Below are positions 1-7,309 of a stretch of 64,000 nt of DNA, one piece after another. Position numbers and translations under genes: made by a program. Each line of letters begins with the position of its first letter. The first letter of the stretch is position 1. The notes below the pieces were generated by a model that was not told where the DNA came from, did no database searches, and saw only the letters and a list, made by a program, of their open reading frames with translations. The stretch is from an uncultured Subdoligranulum sp. (GTDB lineage Bacteria; Bacillota; Clostridia; Oscillospirales; Ruminococcaceae): assembly GCA_945830575.1 (NCBI GenBank), contig CALZZE010000008.1, positions 30,310 through 94,309 of the forward strand, written 5' to 3'.

Positions 1-1310
1 CGGAGGAATACCGCAAAACCATCCAGAAGGATTCCGCGCTGGACCGCCGTTTTGGCAAGGTGATGGTGGAGGAGCCCACGCCGGAAAACGCAGAAAAAAT
101 CCTCACAGGGCTGATGCCCCGGTACGAGCGGTATCATGGCATTGCCATCCCGCCGCAGGCCATCCATGCGGCGGTGGAACTGAGCGTGCGGTATCTGCCG
201 GGACGGTATCTGCCGGACAAGGCCATCGACCTGCTGGACGAGGCCGCTGCCGCAAAGCGCATCACCGGCAGTCCCGCGCAGGGGCTGAGCGCCGCCGACA
301 TCGCGCAGGTGGTCAGCAAGGCCAGCGGCGTGCCGGTGCAGCGGGTGGGAGAGCAGGAGCGGGAACGTCTGGCCCTGCTGGAACGCCGCCTGTCCGAGGA
401 GGTGGTGGGACAGCCCCGGGCGGTGGCCGCAGTGGCAGCCGCCATCCGCCGCAGCCGGACAGGACTGCGGGAACCGGGCCGTCCCATCGGGGCCATGCTG
501 TTTCTGGGGCCGACCGGCGTGGGCAAGACCCAGCTGGCCCGCAGCCTGGCCCGCAGCTGGTTCGGCAGCGAAAAGGCGCTGCTTCGGTTTGACATGTCGG
601 AATATATGGAGCAGCACACGGTGGCCCGCCTGCTGGGTGCGCCGCCCGGCTATGTGGGACATGAGGAGGGCGGCCAGCTCACCGAGGCGGTGCGCCGCCG
701 CCCGTACAGCGTGGTGCTGTTTGACGAAATCGAAAAAGCGCATGGAGACATTCAAAATCTGCTTCTGCAAATTCTGGAGGACGGCCAGCTGACCGATGCG
801 CAGGGCCGCAAGGCGGACTTTTCCAACACCATTATTCTGCTCACCTCCAATCTGGGGGCGCGGTGTCTGGCCGGGCAGAACGCGCCGGTGGGCTTTGGCG
901 CGGCCGGAGAGGACGCCCGGCGGCGGGGCAAGCGGGCCTTGCAGGAGGCGAAGGACTATTTCCGGCCCGAGCTGATGGGACGTCTGGATGAAACGGTGCT
1001 GTTCGACCCCCTTGGCCCCGAGCAGCTCACCGCCATCGCAGACCGGCTGCTGACGGAGCTGGAACAGCGCGCCGCCCGGCAGGGGTACACGCTGCACCAC
1101 ACCCCCGCCGCCGCACGACTGCTGGCAGGGGACACCGTGCCGCCCTACGGTGCCCGGGAACTGCGCCGCACGGTTGGCCGTGCGGTGGAGCAGGCTTTGG
1201 CGGACCGCATCGCCGCGGGCACCGCCCATCCCGGCGCTTCCTACACGGCGGATGCCGCCCCGGACGGCACCATCCAACTCACCGAGGATGATCTGGCCGC
1301 CTGCGTCTGA
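1..1310 (+). CDS. Clp ATPase (ClpC/ClpA class), 3' part
   Basis: This is the C-terminal part of a two-ring AAA+ unfoldase that feeds proteins to ClpP. The reading frame is open from base 3, so the gene begins upstream of the window. It carries the end of the first AAA+ domain and the whole second one: Walker A GPTGVGKT (nt 507-530), the GAPPGYVG pore loop, Walker B VVLFDEIEKAH (nt 711-743), sensor TSNLGA and the MGRLD arginine-finger region. A VGFG tripeptide (nt 888-899) matches the ClpP-docking loop of ClpC/ClpA; ClpB lacks this loop. Only about 17 residues separate the end of ring 1 from the start of the ring 2 segment, so the coiled-coil M domain expected in ClpC and ClpB is missing and the layout is ClpA-like. 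A terminator follows. Confidence 0.9.
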   Translation, partial: EEYRKTIQKDSALDRRFGKVMVEEPTPENAEKILTGLMPRYERYHGIAIPPQAIHAAVELSVRYLPGRYLPDKAIDLLDEAAAAKRITGSPAQGLSAADIAQVVSKASGVPVQRVGEQERERLALLERRLSEEVVGQPRAVAAVAAAIRRSRTGLREPGRPIGAMLFLGPTGVGKTQLARSLARSWFGSEKALLRFDMSEYMEQHTVARLLGAPPGYVGHEEGGQLTEAVRRRPYSVVLFDEIEKAHGDIQNLLLQILEDGQLTDAQGRKADFSNTIILLTSNLGARCLAGQNAPVGFGAAGEDARRRGKRALQEAKDYFRPELMGRLDETVLFDPLGPEQLTAIADRLLTELEQRAARQGYTLHHTPAAARLLAGDTVPPYGARELRRTVGRAVEQALADRIAAGTAHPGASYTADAAPDGTIQLTEDDLAACV

Positions 1311-1312
1311 AA

Positions 1313-1351
1313 AAAACTGTACCGCTGACTGCTGTCGGCGGTATCTTTTTT
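1313..1351 (+). terminator. Rho-independent terminator after the Clp ATPase gene
   Basis: A 10-bp stem (1320-1329 with 1334-1343, one G-T pair) around the loop TGCT is followed by TCTTTTTT. It lies just after the TGA at 1308-1310. Confidence 0.8.
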
Positions 1352-1360
1352 GCAATTCTC

Positions 1361-1404
1361 TTGACAAATGGGTCGTTTGGTGCTATGGTTAGTTACATAA
1401 CTAA
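1361..1404 (+). promoter_or_regulatory. Promoter with palindromic operator for the first GntR/ABC cassette
   Basis: TTGACA (1361-1366), a 17-base spacer and TATGGT (1384-1389) form a sigma-A type promoter. Starting on the last base of the -10 box is a perfect palindrome TTAGTTA-CA-TAACTAA (1389-1404), placed where a bound repressor would block RNA polymerase. The first gene downstream is a YtrA-like GntR regulator, so self-repression through this site is the natural inference. Confidence 0.75.
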
Positions 1405-1427
1405 TGAACAAAGGAGGTGACTGCCCC

Positions 1428-1805
1428 GTGCCATTGAATGAGCAGTCCGCCCTGTACCAGCAGATCGCTAAAATGCTGGAGGACGGCATTTTGCGCGGCA
1501 TCTACCGGGAGGAGGAGCAGGTGCCCAGCACCAACGAGCTGGCCCGCAGCCTGCACATCAACCCGGCCACCGCCGCCAAGGGCATCAACGAGCTGGTGGA
1601 GCAGGGCATTTTGTACAAACGCCGGGGCATCGGCATGTTTGTGTCGCCGGGGGCGGTGCAGGCCATCACTGCCAAGCGGCGGGCGGCCTTTTATGAGCAG
1701 TTTATTCTGCCGCTTGTGGCCGAGGCGTCCAGCCTTGGCCTGACCGGGACGGAGCTGGCGGCCATGCTGGAGCAGGCGGCCAAAAAGAAGGAGGAAACCA
1801 CATGA
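1428..1805 (+). CDS. GntR family regulator, YtrA-like
   Basis: A 125-residue DNA-binding protein with an N-terminal winged helix (LYQQIAKMLEDGILRG, then PSTNELARSLHINPATAAKGI) and a short C-terminal tail. This is the YtrA subfamily, whose members control ABC transporters encoded beside them. I start it at GTG 1428 because AAAGGAGGTGA (1410-1420) sits 10 bases upstream; an ATG at 1404 would place this ribosome site inside the gene. The stop overlaps the next start (ATGA), so it is translationally coupled to the ABC ATPase. It probably binds the palindrome at 1389-1404. The effector is unknown; relatives often sense cell-envelope stress or antibiotics. Confidence 0.85.
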   Translation: MPLNEQSALYQQIAKMLEDGILRGIYREEEQVPSTNELARSLHINPATAAKGINELVEQGILYKRRGIGMFVSPGAVQAITAKRRAAFYEQFILPLVAEASSLGLTGTELAAMLEQAAKKKEETT

Positions 1806-2680
1806 AAACACTGTGCGCACAAAATTTGTGCAAAAGCTACGGCGGCACGAAAGCACTGCGGGATGTGACGCTGACGCTGGAACCGGGGCATATTTATGGT
1901 CTTTTGGGCCGCAACGGCGCGGGCAAAACCACGCTGCTGAAAGCATTCACCGCGCAGATTCCCCTTACCACCGGCACGCTGACCTACGGCGGCGAGCCGG
2001 TGTGGGAAAACGAAAAGGCCTTGTCGGAGCTGTGTCTTGGCCGGGAGCTTTCCTCCCGGCTGGGCAACAGTGAGAACGCCCTCAAGGTCAAGGATTATCT
2101 GCGGGCGGGCAGGCTGTTTTACGCCCATTGGGACGAGGCATACGCCCGGCAGCTGGTGCAGCGTTTTGGACTGAACCCCCGCAAAACAATCGGCCAGCTG
2201 TCCAAGGGGATGCTGTCCATGCTGTCCATCACGATGGCGCTGGCCAGCCGCGCTCCGCTGACGTTTCTGGACGAGCCGGTGGCCGGGCTGGACATGGTGG
2301 CGCGGGAGGAATTTTACAAGCTGCTTCTGGAGGAATTCACCGCCTCGGGCCGCACCTTTGTGGTGTCCACCCACATTCTGGAGGAGGCCGCGCCGGTGTT
2401 TGACCGGGTGCTGGTTCTGAAAGAGGGCCAACTCATTGAGGACTGCGAGACAGACGCACTGCTGGCCCAGTTCTGCGCGGTCTCCGGCCGGGAGGATGTG
2501 GTGGATGCCGCCTGCGCGGGATACACGCCGCTGCACGTTGAGACGATGGGCCGCCAGAAATGCTGTACATTGAGAACGCCGGCGGCGGATATTGCCGCCA
2601 GAGGACTGGACGTGGATGTGACGCCGCTGGCATTGCATCAGGTATTTGTGGCGCTGTGCGGCGGGGAGGTGGAACCATGA
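1802..2680 (+). CDS. ABC transporter ATP-binding protein, YtrB-like
   Basis: A 292-residue ABC ATPase. Walker A GRNGAGKTT lies near residue 40, the signature is LSKGML instead of LSGGQ, and Walker B reads LTFLDEP followed by VAGLD. The signature variant and the partner genes fit the YtrB/BcrA-like exporters that pair with a GntR regulator. It overlaps the regulator by four bases and the next membrane gene by four bases, so the cassette is tightly coupled. The substrate cannot be told from sequence. The C-terminal 70 residues after the ABC core have no motif I recognise. Confidence 0.88.
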   Translation: MKTLCAQNLCKSYGGTKALRDVTLTLEPGHIYGLLGRNGAGKTTLLKAFTAQIPLTTGTLTYGGEPVWENEKALSELCLGRELSSRLGNSENALKVKDYLRAGRLFYAHWDEAYARQLVQRFGLNPRKTIGQLSKGMLSMLSITMALASRAPLTFLDEPVAGLDMVAREEFYKLLLEEFTASGRTFVVSTHILEEAAPVFDRVLVLKEGQLIEDCETDALLAQFCAVSGREDVVDAACAGYTPLHVETMGRQKCCTLRTPAADIAARGLDVDVTPLALHQVFVALCGGEVEP

Positions 2681-3297
2681 AGGTCATCCGGTTTTACGCC
2701 CGTCCGGCGCTGGAAATCCTCAGTGTGGAGATGCTGGCGCTGGCCCTCGTAGGGGCGGTAAATCTGGTCTGGAAGGGCGGCGGTCTGCTGACGGGCTATG
2801 TGGCCGCCGCGCCGGTGGTGTTCAGCTGGAGCGCGGCCGCGGTCATGATGCAGCTCAGCGAAGTGTATGCCAGACTGGTGCTTTCCTTTGGGGCCACCCG
2901 GCGGCAGATCACCGTGGCACTGGTGTTCTGGTGGTTTGCTACGGCAGGTCTTGCGGCTTTGCAGGCAGGCCTGTTCAGACCTCTCATTGCATTTTTGAAT
3001 CTGTCGGAGGGGCGCGATTTTATCAACGCGATTTACCAGACGCCGGCGCTTTCCTGGTTTTTCCTCACGCTGCTGGCCAACAGTGTGCTGATGCTGTCCG
3101 TTTTTCTGCCGCCCCGGGGCTGGGGACTGGCCGGGCGCGTGATCCTGAACTGCCTTGTGCTGCTGGTGGAAATGATGCTCCCCATTGCCAACCACATTCT
3201 GGGCTGGCCGTTTCAGGCGGGGGTGCTGTGCAGCGTGCTGGGCGGGGCGCTGCTGGTGGCGTCGCTGCTCAAAATCCAATGGCTGGACGCGGAATAG
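2677..3297 (+). CDS. Membrane protein of the first GntR/ABC cassette
   Basis: A 206-residue hydrophobic protein starting at ATG 2677 inside the ATPase stop (ATGA). Roughly six membrane segments are visible, including one near the N-terminus after MKVIRFYARPALEIL and a C-terminal one ending in LLKIQWLDAE. By position and composition it is the permease subunit, or one of two, of the transporter powered by the upstream ATPase. It lacks a recognisable substrate motif. The next gene, 10 bases away, encodes a second membrane protein, so the permease is probably a heterodimer. Confidence 0.75.
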   Translation: MKVIRFYARPALEILSVEMLALALVGAVNLVWKGGGLLTGYVAAAPVVFSWSAAAVMMQLSEVYARLVLSFGATRRQITVALVFWWFATAGLAALQAGLFRPLIAFLNLSEGRDFINAIYQTPALSWFFLTLLANSVLMLSVFLPPRGWGLAGRVILNCLVLLVEMMLPIANHILGWPFQAGVLCSVLGGALLVASLLKIQWLDAE

Positions 3298-3307
3298 GGT
3301 GAGAGGT

Positions 3308-3976
3308 ATGAACTGGACAAAAAAGCTGCTGGTGTATGAATGGCCTGATCTGGTGATGGCCCTTTCCGTCACGGCGGGATTCTGGCTGGTGGGGGAGTGT
3401 TTTGGCTGGGTTCTTCCTATATGGGACAAAACTGTCACTCGCATTCCTTCATTCGGGCTGCTGACAGGACTCATCGGCGGCGCAATCACCATGACGGTCT
3501 GCGCGATGTCCCGCTTTGGGTTTGGGTTCGGCTGGCTGCTGCAATTCGGTGTACCCCGCCGCCGTCAGGTGGTTTCCCAGTTGGCGGTGCAGTTGTTTCA
3601 CGGCGCGGCAGTGGTGGCTTTTGCGCTGCTGCTGGGGCTGGTGAGCCGCCCACTTGAGCGCCTCTGGTACGGCGGCAGGCTGGAGCTGGTCAGTCTCTGG
3701 GAGAAACTGCCCCTCTGGATGGTGCCGGTGCTGGTGGCGGTTCCGCCTCTGCTGGGGCTGTTTGCGGGTGGGGTTTTCAAGCGGTTCGGCCGTGTGGGCG
3801 GGTATGTGCTGTATTTTTCTTTTATCCTGCTCTGTCTTTCCACCGAAAACATCCTGCATGGCGCCGACGGGCTGGTCGATTCGGGCTTTGGCCTGCCGCT
3901 GGCGGTGTCCGCCGCCGTCCTGCTCATTGTGATGGCCGCGCTTGGCGCTCACTGGCTGATGACGGGCGACAACTGA
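3308..3976 (+). CDS. Second membrane protein of the first GntR/ABC cassette
   Basis: A 222-residue hydrophobic protein with about six membrane segments, beginning MNWTKKLLVYEWPDL. The start is ATG 3308, preceded by GTGAGAGG. It is probably the second permease subunit of the transporter, by gene order and hydrophobicity; no substrate can be assigned. A strong terminator begins at its stop codon, so the cassette ends here. Confidence 0.72.
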   Translation: MNWTKKLLVYEWPDLVMALSVTAGFWLVGECFGWVLPIWDKTVTRIPSFGLLTGLIGGAITMTVCAMSRFGFGFGWLLQFGVPRRRQVVSQLAVQLFHGAAVVAFALLLGLVSRPLERLWYGGRLELVSLWEKLPLWMVPVLVAVPPLLGLFAGGVFKRFGRVGGYVLYFSFILLCLSTENILHGADGLVDSGFGLPLAVSAAVLLIVMAALGAHWLMTGDN

Positions 3977-4011
3977 AAAAATGCCGCGCTGGCGTCAGCG
4001 CGGCATTTTTT
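3976..4011. terminator. Bidirectional terminator
   Basis: A perfect 10-bp stem TGCCGCGCTG (3982-3991) with CAGCGCGGCA (3996-4005) around a 4-base loop, flanked by six A on the left and six T on the right. It can stop transcription from the ABC cassette and from the opposite strand. Confidence 0.88.
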
Positions 4012-4064
4012 CAGTTTGTCAAAGAACCCTTTTTCGGATTTGCGATGAACATAATAATCGGTTT

Positions 4065-4159
4065 GTAGGGGCGGGACATGTCCCGCCCGTGGTGCATTGC
4101 CAAATGAAAAACATCGTAATGACGTAATGTACCTCGGGCCGGATGTATCCGGCCCCTAC
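4065..4159. repeat. MITE/REP-like palindromic element, about 95 bp
   Basis: The element is bounded by an 8-bp inverted repeat, GTAGGGGC (4065-4072) and GCCCCTAC (4152-4159). Just inside each end is a hairpin: a perfect 20-base palindrome at 4070-4089 and a 9-bp stem GGGCCGGAT with ATCCGGCCC (4136-4155). The middle is AT-richer and holds no gene. Two subterminal hairpins with matching ends suggest a small non-autonomous mobile element or REP-type repeat. I found no second copy in the window and cannot define a target duplication. It fills the 222-base gap between the ABC cassette and the FTR-like gene. Confidence 0.6.
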
Positions 4160-4198
4160 GAGTGGTGGCAAGGTTTCTCGTGACGATTGACCTTTTTG

Positions 4199-4396
4199 TC
4201 AGTCCTTCACATACAGCCCGCAATGGCAGGAGCCGTGGAAATCCGGGTCCTCCAGCTGCTCCTTGAACTCCTTGCAGATGCAGAGGTTCTCCGGGGTGTG
4301 CTGCAACCGGCAGGGGCAGTAGCCGCCGGTCGCTTTCAGACCCTCGCGGATCTTCGCCACCAGTTCCTTGTCGTCGTTCAGACGGAATTTCGCCAT
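4199..4396 (-). CDS. Ferredoxin-thioredoxin reductase catalytic domain-like Fe-S protein
   Basis: A 65-residue protein with three Cys-X-Cys pairs: CPC (27-29), CIC (39-41) and CHC (57-59), the last followed by GLYVKD. This resembles the catalytic beta chain of ferredoxin-thioredoxin reductase, which holds a 4Fe-4S cluster beside a redox disulfide, although the spacing between pairs is shorter than in the plant enzyme and the protein is small. No alpha chain is nearby. The start at 4396 has AAGGAGG upstream. It lies 13 bases after pyrI on the same strand and may share its transcript. A role in thiol redox control is inference. Confidence 0.7.
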   Translation of the reverse strand: MAKFRLNDDKELVAKIREGLKATGGYCPCRLQHTPENLCICKEFKEQLEDPDFHGSCHCGLYVKD

Positions 4397-4409
4397 GCAA
4401 TCAGCCTCC

Positions 4410-4841
4410 TTACGGCTTGACCTTGAATTCCTGCTCGCAGTACACGCAGCGGTAACGGCCGCTGGGCGTCAGCGCGAAGATCTGGTCGCAGTCCTGCTCG
4501 ATGGCGGTGATGCACCGGGGATTGGTGCATTTGATGATGTTCACCAGCCGTTTGGGCTGCTGCGGACGGATCTTATTGGTAATATGCCCGTTTTCAATGA
4601 CGGTAATCGAGATCTGCGGGTCAAGATACCCCAGAATATCAAAATTCAGGCGGCTCACATCGCCCTCGATCTTGATGATGTCCTTTTTGCCGCTCTTTTC
4701 GCTGCGCACATTCTGCAAAAGCGCCACGCTGGCGTCGCCGTTCAGCTTTTCCAGCTCCAGCAGGTGATACAGACCCAGACCGGTGCCGGCGGTGATGTGG
4801 TCGATGACCACGCCGTTTTGAATTTCATCTACCTTTAACAT
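4410..4841 (-). CDS. pyrI: Aspartate carbamoyltransferase regulatory chain
   Basis: A 143-residue regulatory subunit of aspartate transcarbamoylase. The N-terminal nucleotide-binding domain begins [16 protein letters not shown], and the C-terminal zinc domain carries the four cysteines as CTNPRC and CVYC, which join it to the catalytic chain. In the family, CTP and ATP bind here to inhibit or activate the first committed step of pyrimidine synthesis. It overlaps the end of pyrB by seven bases, the usual coupling for PyrBI. Length is normal for the family. Confidence 0.97.
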   Translation of the reverse strand: MLKVDEIQNGVVIDHITAGTGLGLYHLLELEKLNGDASVALLQNVRSEKSGKKDIIKIEGDVSRLNFDILGYLDPQISITVIENGHITNKIRPQQPKRLVNIIKCTNPRCITAIEQDCDQIFALTPSGRYRCVYCEQEFKVKP

Positions 4842-5782
4842 TCGAAAGCAACCTCCCCGGTTTTGGGGTCCTTGAGACCCAGCAGCGTCATAATCAGCGC
4901 CATGCGCATGTACACACCATTCTCCGCCTGCTCAAAGTAAGCGGCGCGGGGGTCATCGTCCACCTCCAGCGCGATCTCGTTGACGCGGGGCAGGGGATGC
5001 AGCACCGACATGGTGGGCTTGGCCAGCGCCAGTTTTTCCTTGGTCAGCACGTAGGTGTTTTTCAGACGGACGTAGTCCTCCTCGTTGAAGAACCGCTCCC
5101 GCTGCACGCGGGTCATGTACAGGATGTCCAGCTCCGGCAGGACCTCCTCCATGGTGCGCACCTCCACAAAGGGCAGGTTCCGCGCCTGCAGCTCCTCCTC
5201 GATGATGTAATCCGGCACCCGCAGCTCCTCCGGGCTGATGAGCACAAACTTGATGCCCTCGCAGCGGGCCAGCTCCCGGATGAGGCTGTGTACGGTGCGG
5301 CCGAATTTCAAATCGCCGCAGAAGCCCACGGTCAGATCGGTCAGCCGGCCGGTGCGGCGGCGGATGGTCATCATGTCCAGCAGGGTCTGGGTGGGGTGGC
5401 TGTGGCCGCCGTCGCCCGCGTTGATGACGGGAATGCCGGAGAACCGGGCTGCCCGCAGCGCAGCGCCTTCCTTGGGATGGCGGATGGCGGCGATGTCGGC
5501 ATAAAAGCTGATGATGCGGATGGTGTCCGCCACGGTCTCGCCCTTGGCCGCGCTGGAAACGCCGCCGTCCGGGAACCCAAGCACCTGGCCGCCCAGATTG
5601 TACATGGCCGCCTCAAAGGACAGCCGGGTGCGGGTGCTCGGCTCATAGAACAGCGAGGCCAGCCGCTTGCGCTCCGCCACGTTGCGGTAGGCGGCGGGGT
5701 CGTCATGGATCCGGTCCGCCAGATCCATCAGCCGAAGGGTCTCCTCCAGCGTAAAGTCCGCCGGGTCGATCAGATGTCGCAT
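4835..5782 (-). CDS. pyrB: Aspartate carbamoyltransferase catalytic chain
   Basis: A 315-residue enzyme that joins carbamoyl phosphate and aspartate to give carbamoyl aspartate. The carbamoyl-phosphate loop reads [12 protein letters not shown], and the HPTQTLLDM segment and the late HPLPR motif are present. The start at 5782 has GGGAGG eight bases upstream. The next gene up, a GntR/UTRA regulator, ends 36 bases away on the same strand, so pyrBI may be read with it. No other pyrimidine synthesis gene is in the window. Confidence 0.97.
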   Translation of the reverse strand: MRHLIDPADFTLEETLRLMDLADRIHDDPAAYRNVAERKRLASLFYEPSTRTRLSFEAAMYNLGGQVLGFPDGGVSSAAKGETVADTIRIISFYADIAAIRHPKEGAALRAARFSGIPVINAGDGGHSHPTQTLLDMMTIRRRTGRLTDLTVGFCGDLKFGRTVHSLIRELARCEGIKFVLISPEELRVPDYIIEEELQARNLPFVEVRTMEEVLPELDILYMTRVQRERFFNEEDYVRLKNTYVLTKEKLALAKPTMSVLHPLPRVNEIALEVDDDPRAAYFEQAENGVYMRMALIMTLLGLKDPKTGEVAFEC

Positions 5783-5818
5783 ACAAAAAACCTCCCAAAA
5801 GAATTTCCTTTTTCCTTT

Positions 5819-6571
5819 TTATTGCAATTTTCGTACAATGGCAAAATCGAAAAAGTCCGTGTAGCAGGTCCGGCACAGGATCACCGGGCGGCACAGACGG
5901 TCATAGCAGGTCTCCTCCAGCTGCAAAAGCGCTTTGTCCTGCGTCAGACGCAGAAGGCGGCGCACCGCGCCTTCACCCTGCACCGCCCGCAGATGGGCCA
6001 CTGTGCTGGTTACCTGCACGCCGCACACCTCCGCGGCCAGATCAAAGATGGGGCGGGAAAAATCCAGCCCGTCCAGCCGTTTGCCGCCGAACAGCGACAG
6101 CGGAAGAATGTCGGTGGAATAGAGCACCGGTTCATCGTCCGCCAGCACCCGCTTGCAGACGTACAGCACGGTGGGGGAGTCCCCCTCCAGACCCAGCCGG
6201 GCGGCCACATCGGGGCTTGCCTGCTCTTTGGTCACAAACAGATGGTCGCTGCGGGGATGGCGTCCGGCGCGGCGGATCATGCGGTAAAATTCCAGCTTTT
6301 TGTCCAGCCGGTTTTCCAGTGCCGTCACATCCCGGTTCACCACGGTGCCGATGCCACGCACTCGCTCAACGCAGCCGGCCCGCTCCAGCTCGCTCAGGGC
6401 GTCCCGCACCACAGTGCGGCTCACCCCAAGGCTCTCGGCCAGCTCCACTTCGGGCGGCAGCTGGGTGCAGCCCGCAAAGCGGCCGGTTTTCATCTGCTGA
6501 ACCAGCTCGGCAGCGATCTGGCTGGAGCGCAGCTCACCCCCCAACCGGGTGGATTCGTTTGTTTTTTTCAT
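5819..6571 (-). CDS. GntR family regulator with UTRA domain (HutC subfamily)
   Basis: A 250-residue regulator. Residues about 15-85 form the winged helix (PPEVELAESLGVSRTVVRDA), and residues about 100-240 form a UTRA ligand-binding domain, with the typical DEPVLYSTDILPLSLFG stretch. I start it at ATG 6571, which overlaps the stop of nth (ATGA). HutC-type regulators sense small metabolites such as sugars or amino acids; the ligand here is not visible. Lying between nth and pyrB on the same strand, it could control pyrBI, but I see no clear operator. An unrelated target is equally possible. Confidence 0.85.
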   Translation of the reverse strand: MKKTNESTRLGGELRSSQIAAELVQQMKTGRFAGCTQLPPEVELAESLGVSRTVVRDALSELERAGCVERVRGIGTVVNRDVTALENRLDKKLEFYRMIRRAGRHPRSDHLFVTKEQASPDVAARLGLEGDSPTVLYVCKRVLADDEPVLYSTDILPLSLFGGKRLDGLDFSRPIFDLAAEVCGVQVTSTVAHLRAVQGEGAVRRLLRLTQDKALLQLEETCYDRLCRPVILCRTCYTDFFDFAIVRKLQ

Positions 6572-7218
6572 GCATTCGTTTCCTTTTCCTGTGCGGTGCG
6601 GCAGACATCCCGCAGGCAGCAGCGATCGCAGTAGGGCTTTGTGCGCGCCGTGCAGACCTCCCGCCCGTGGTAGACCAGCCGGTGGCAGAAATCGCTGCCT
6701 TCCTCCGGCGGAATGATCTTCCACAGTGCCTTTTCCACCTTGGCGGGTTCCTTGATGCCGTCCACCAGCCCGATGCGGTTGCACAGCCGGATGCAGTGGG
6801 TGTCCGTCACGATGGCGGGTTTGCCGAACACATCGCCCATAATGAGGTTGGCGCTCTTGCGCCCCACGCCGGGCAGGGCCAGCAGCGCGTCGAAATCATC
6901 AGGGACTTTGCCGCCGTGCAGATCCCGCAGCTGGCGCATGCAGGCGGAGATATCCCGCGCCTTGCTGTGCCCCAGCCCGCAGGGCCGCACGATGGCCTCG
7001 ATGTCCTCCGGCTCGGCGGCGGCCAGCGCCTCCACCGAGGGGTATCTGGCAAACAGATCCTGCACCACCACATTCACCCGGGCATCGGTGCACTGGGCGG
7101 CCAGACGCACCTCCACCAGCAGCTGCCATGCGTGGTCATAGTCCAGCGTACAGTCCGCCAGAGGGTATTCGTTTTTCAGCCGCTCGATGCAGGTCAGCGC
7201 CAGTTGCTGTTTTGTCAC
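6568..7218 (-). CDS. nth: Endonuclease III
   Basis: A DNA glycosylase/AP lyase for oxidised pyrimidines. It shows the helix-hairpin-helix LPGVGRKSANLI, the catalytic aspartate in VTDTHCIRLCNRIG, and a C-terminal 4Fe-4S ligand set C-X6-C-X2-C-X5-C. With a GTG start at 7218 it is 216 residues and begins MTKQQLALTC, which fits family N-termini; the frame stays open to a GTG at 7257, which would add a basic 13-residue tail, and neither start has a strong ribosome site. It is divergent from rarA, so two DNA-maintenance genes share one intergenic region. Confidence 0.93.
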   Translation of the reverse strand: MTKQQLALTCIERLKNEYPLADCTLDYDHAWQLLVEVRLAAQCTDARVNVVVQDLFARYPSVEALAAAEPEDIEAIVRPCGLGHSKARDISACMRQLRDLHGGKVPDDFDALLALPGVGRKSANLIMGDVFGKPAIVTDTHCIRLCNRIGLVDGIKEPAKVEKALWKIIPPEEGSDFCHRLVYHGREVCTARTKPYCDRCCLRDVCRTAQEKETNA

Positions 7219-7244
7219 GTCAACGCCCCGTTTCTTCTTTTTTC

Positions 7245-7273
7245 TTGATTTTACCACGAAGATACCCTATAAT
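7245..7273 (+). promoter_or_regulatory. Promoter of rarA
   Basis: TTGATT (7245-7250), a 17-base spacer and a consensus TATAAT (7268-7273) lie 37 bases ahead of the rarA start. Confidence 0.8.
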
Positions 7274-7309
7274 GCAAGTAGTATGACAATTATTAAGGAG
7301 AATCCCTCT

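Noticed and set aside
2749..2760. Second copy of the palindromic element (GTAGGGGCGG)
   Set aside because: It is inside a membrane-protein coding region, with no hairpins or matching right end; a chance match.
7218..7257. Longer start for nth at 7257
   Set aside because: Possible, but the added residues are a lysine/arginine run with no ribosome site, and they extend over the divergent promoter region.
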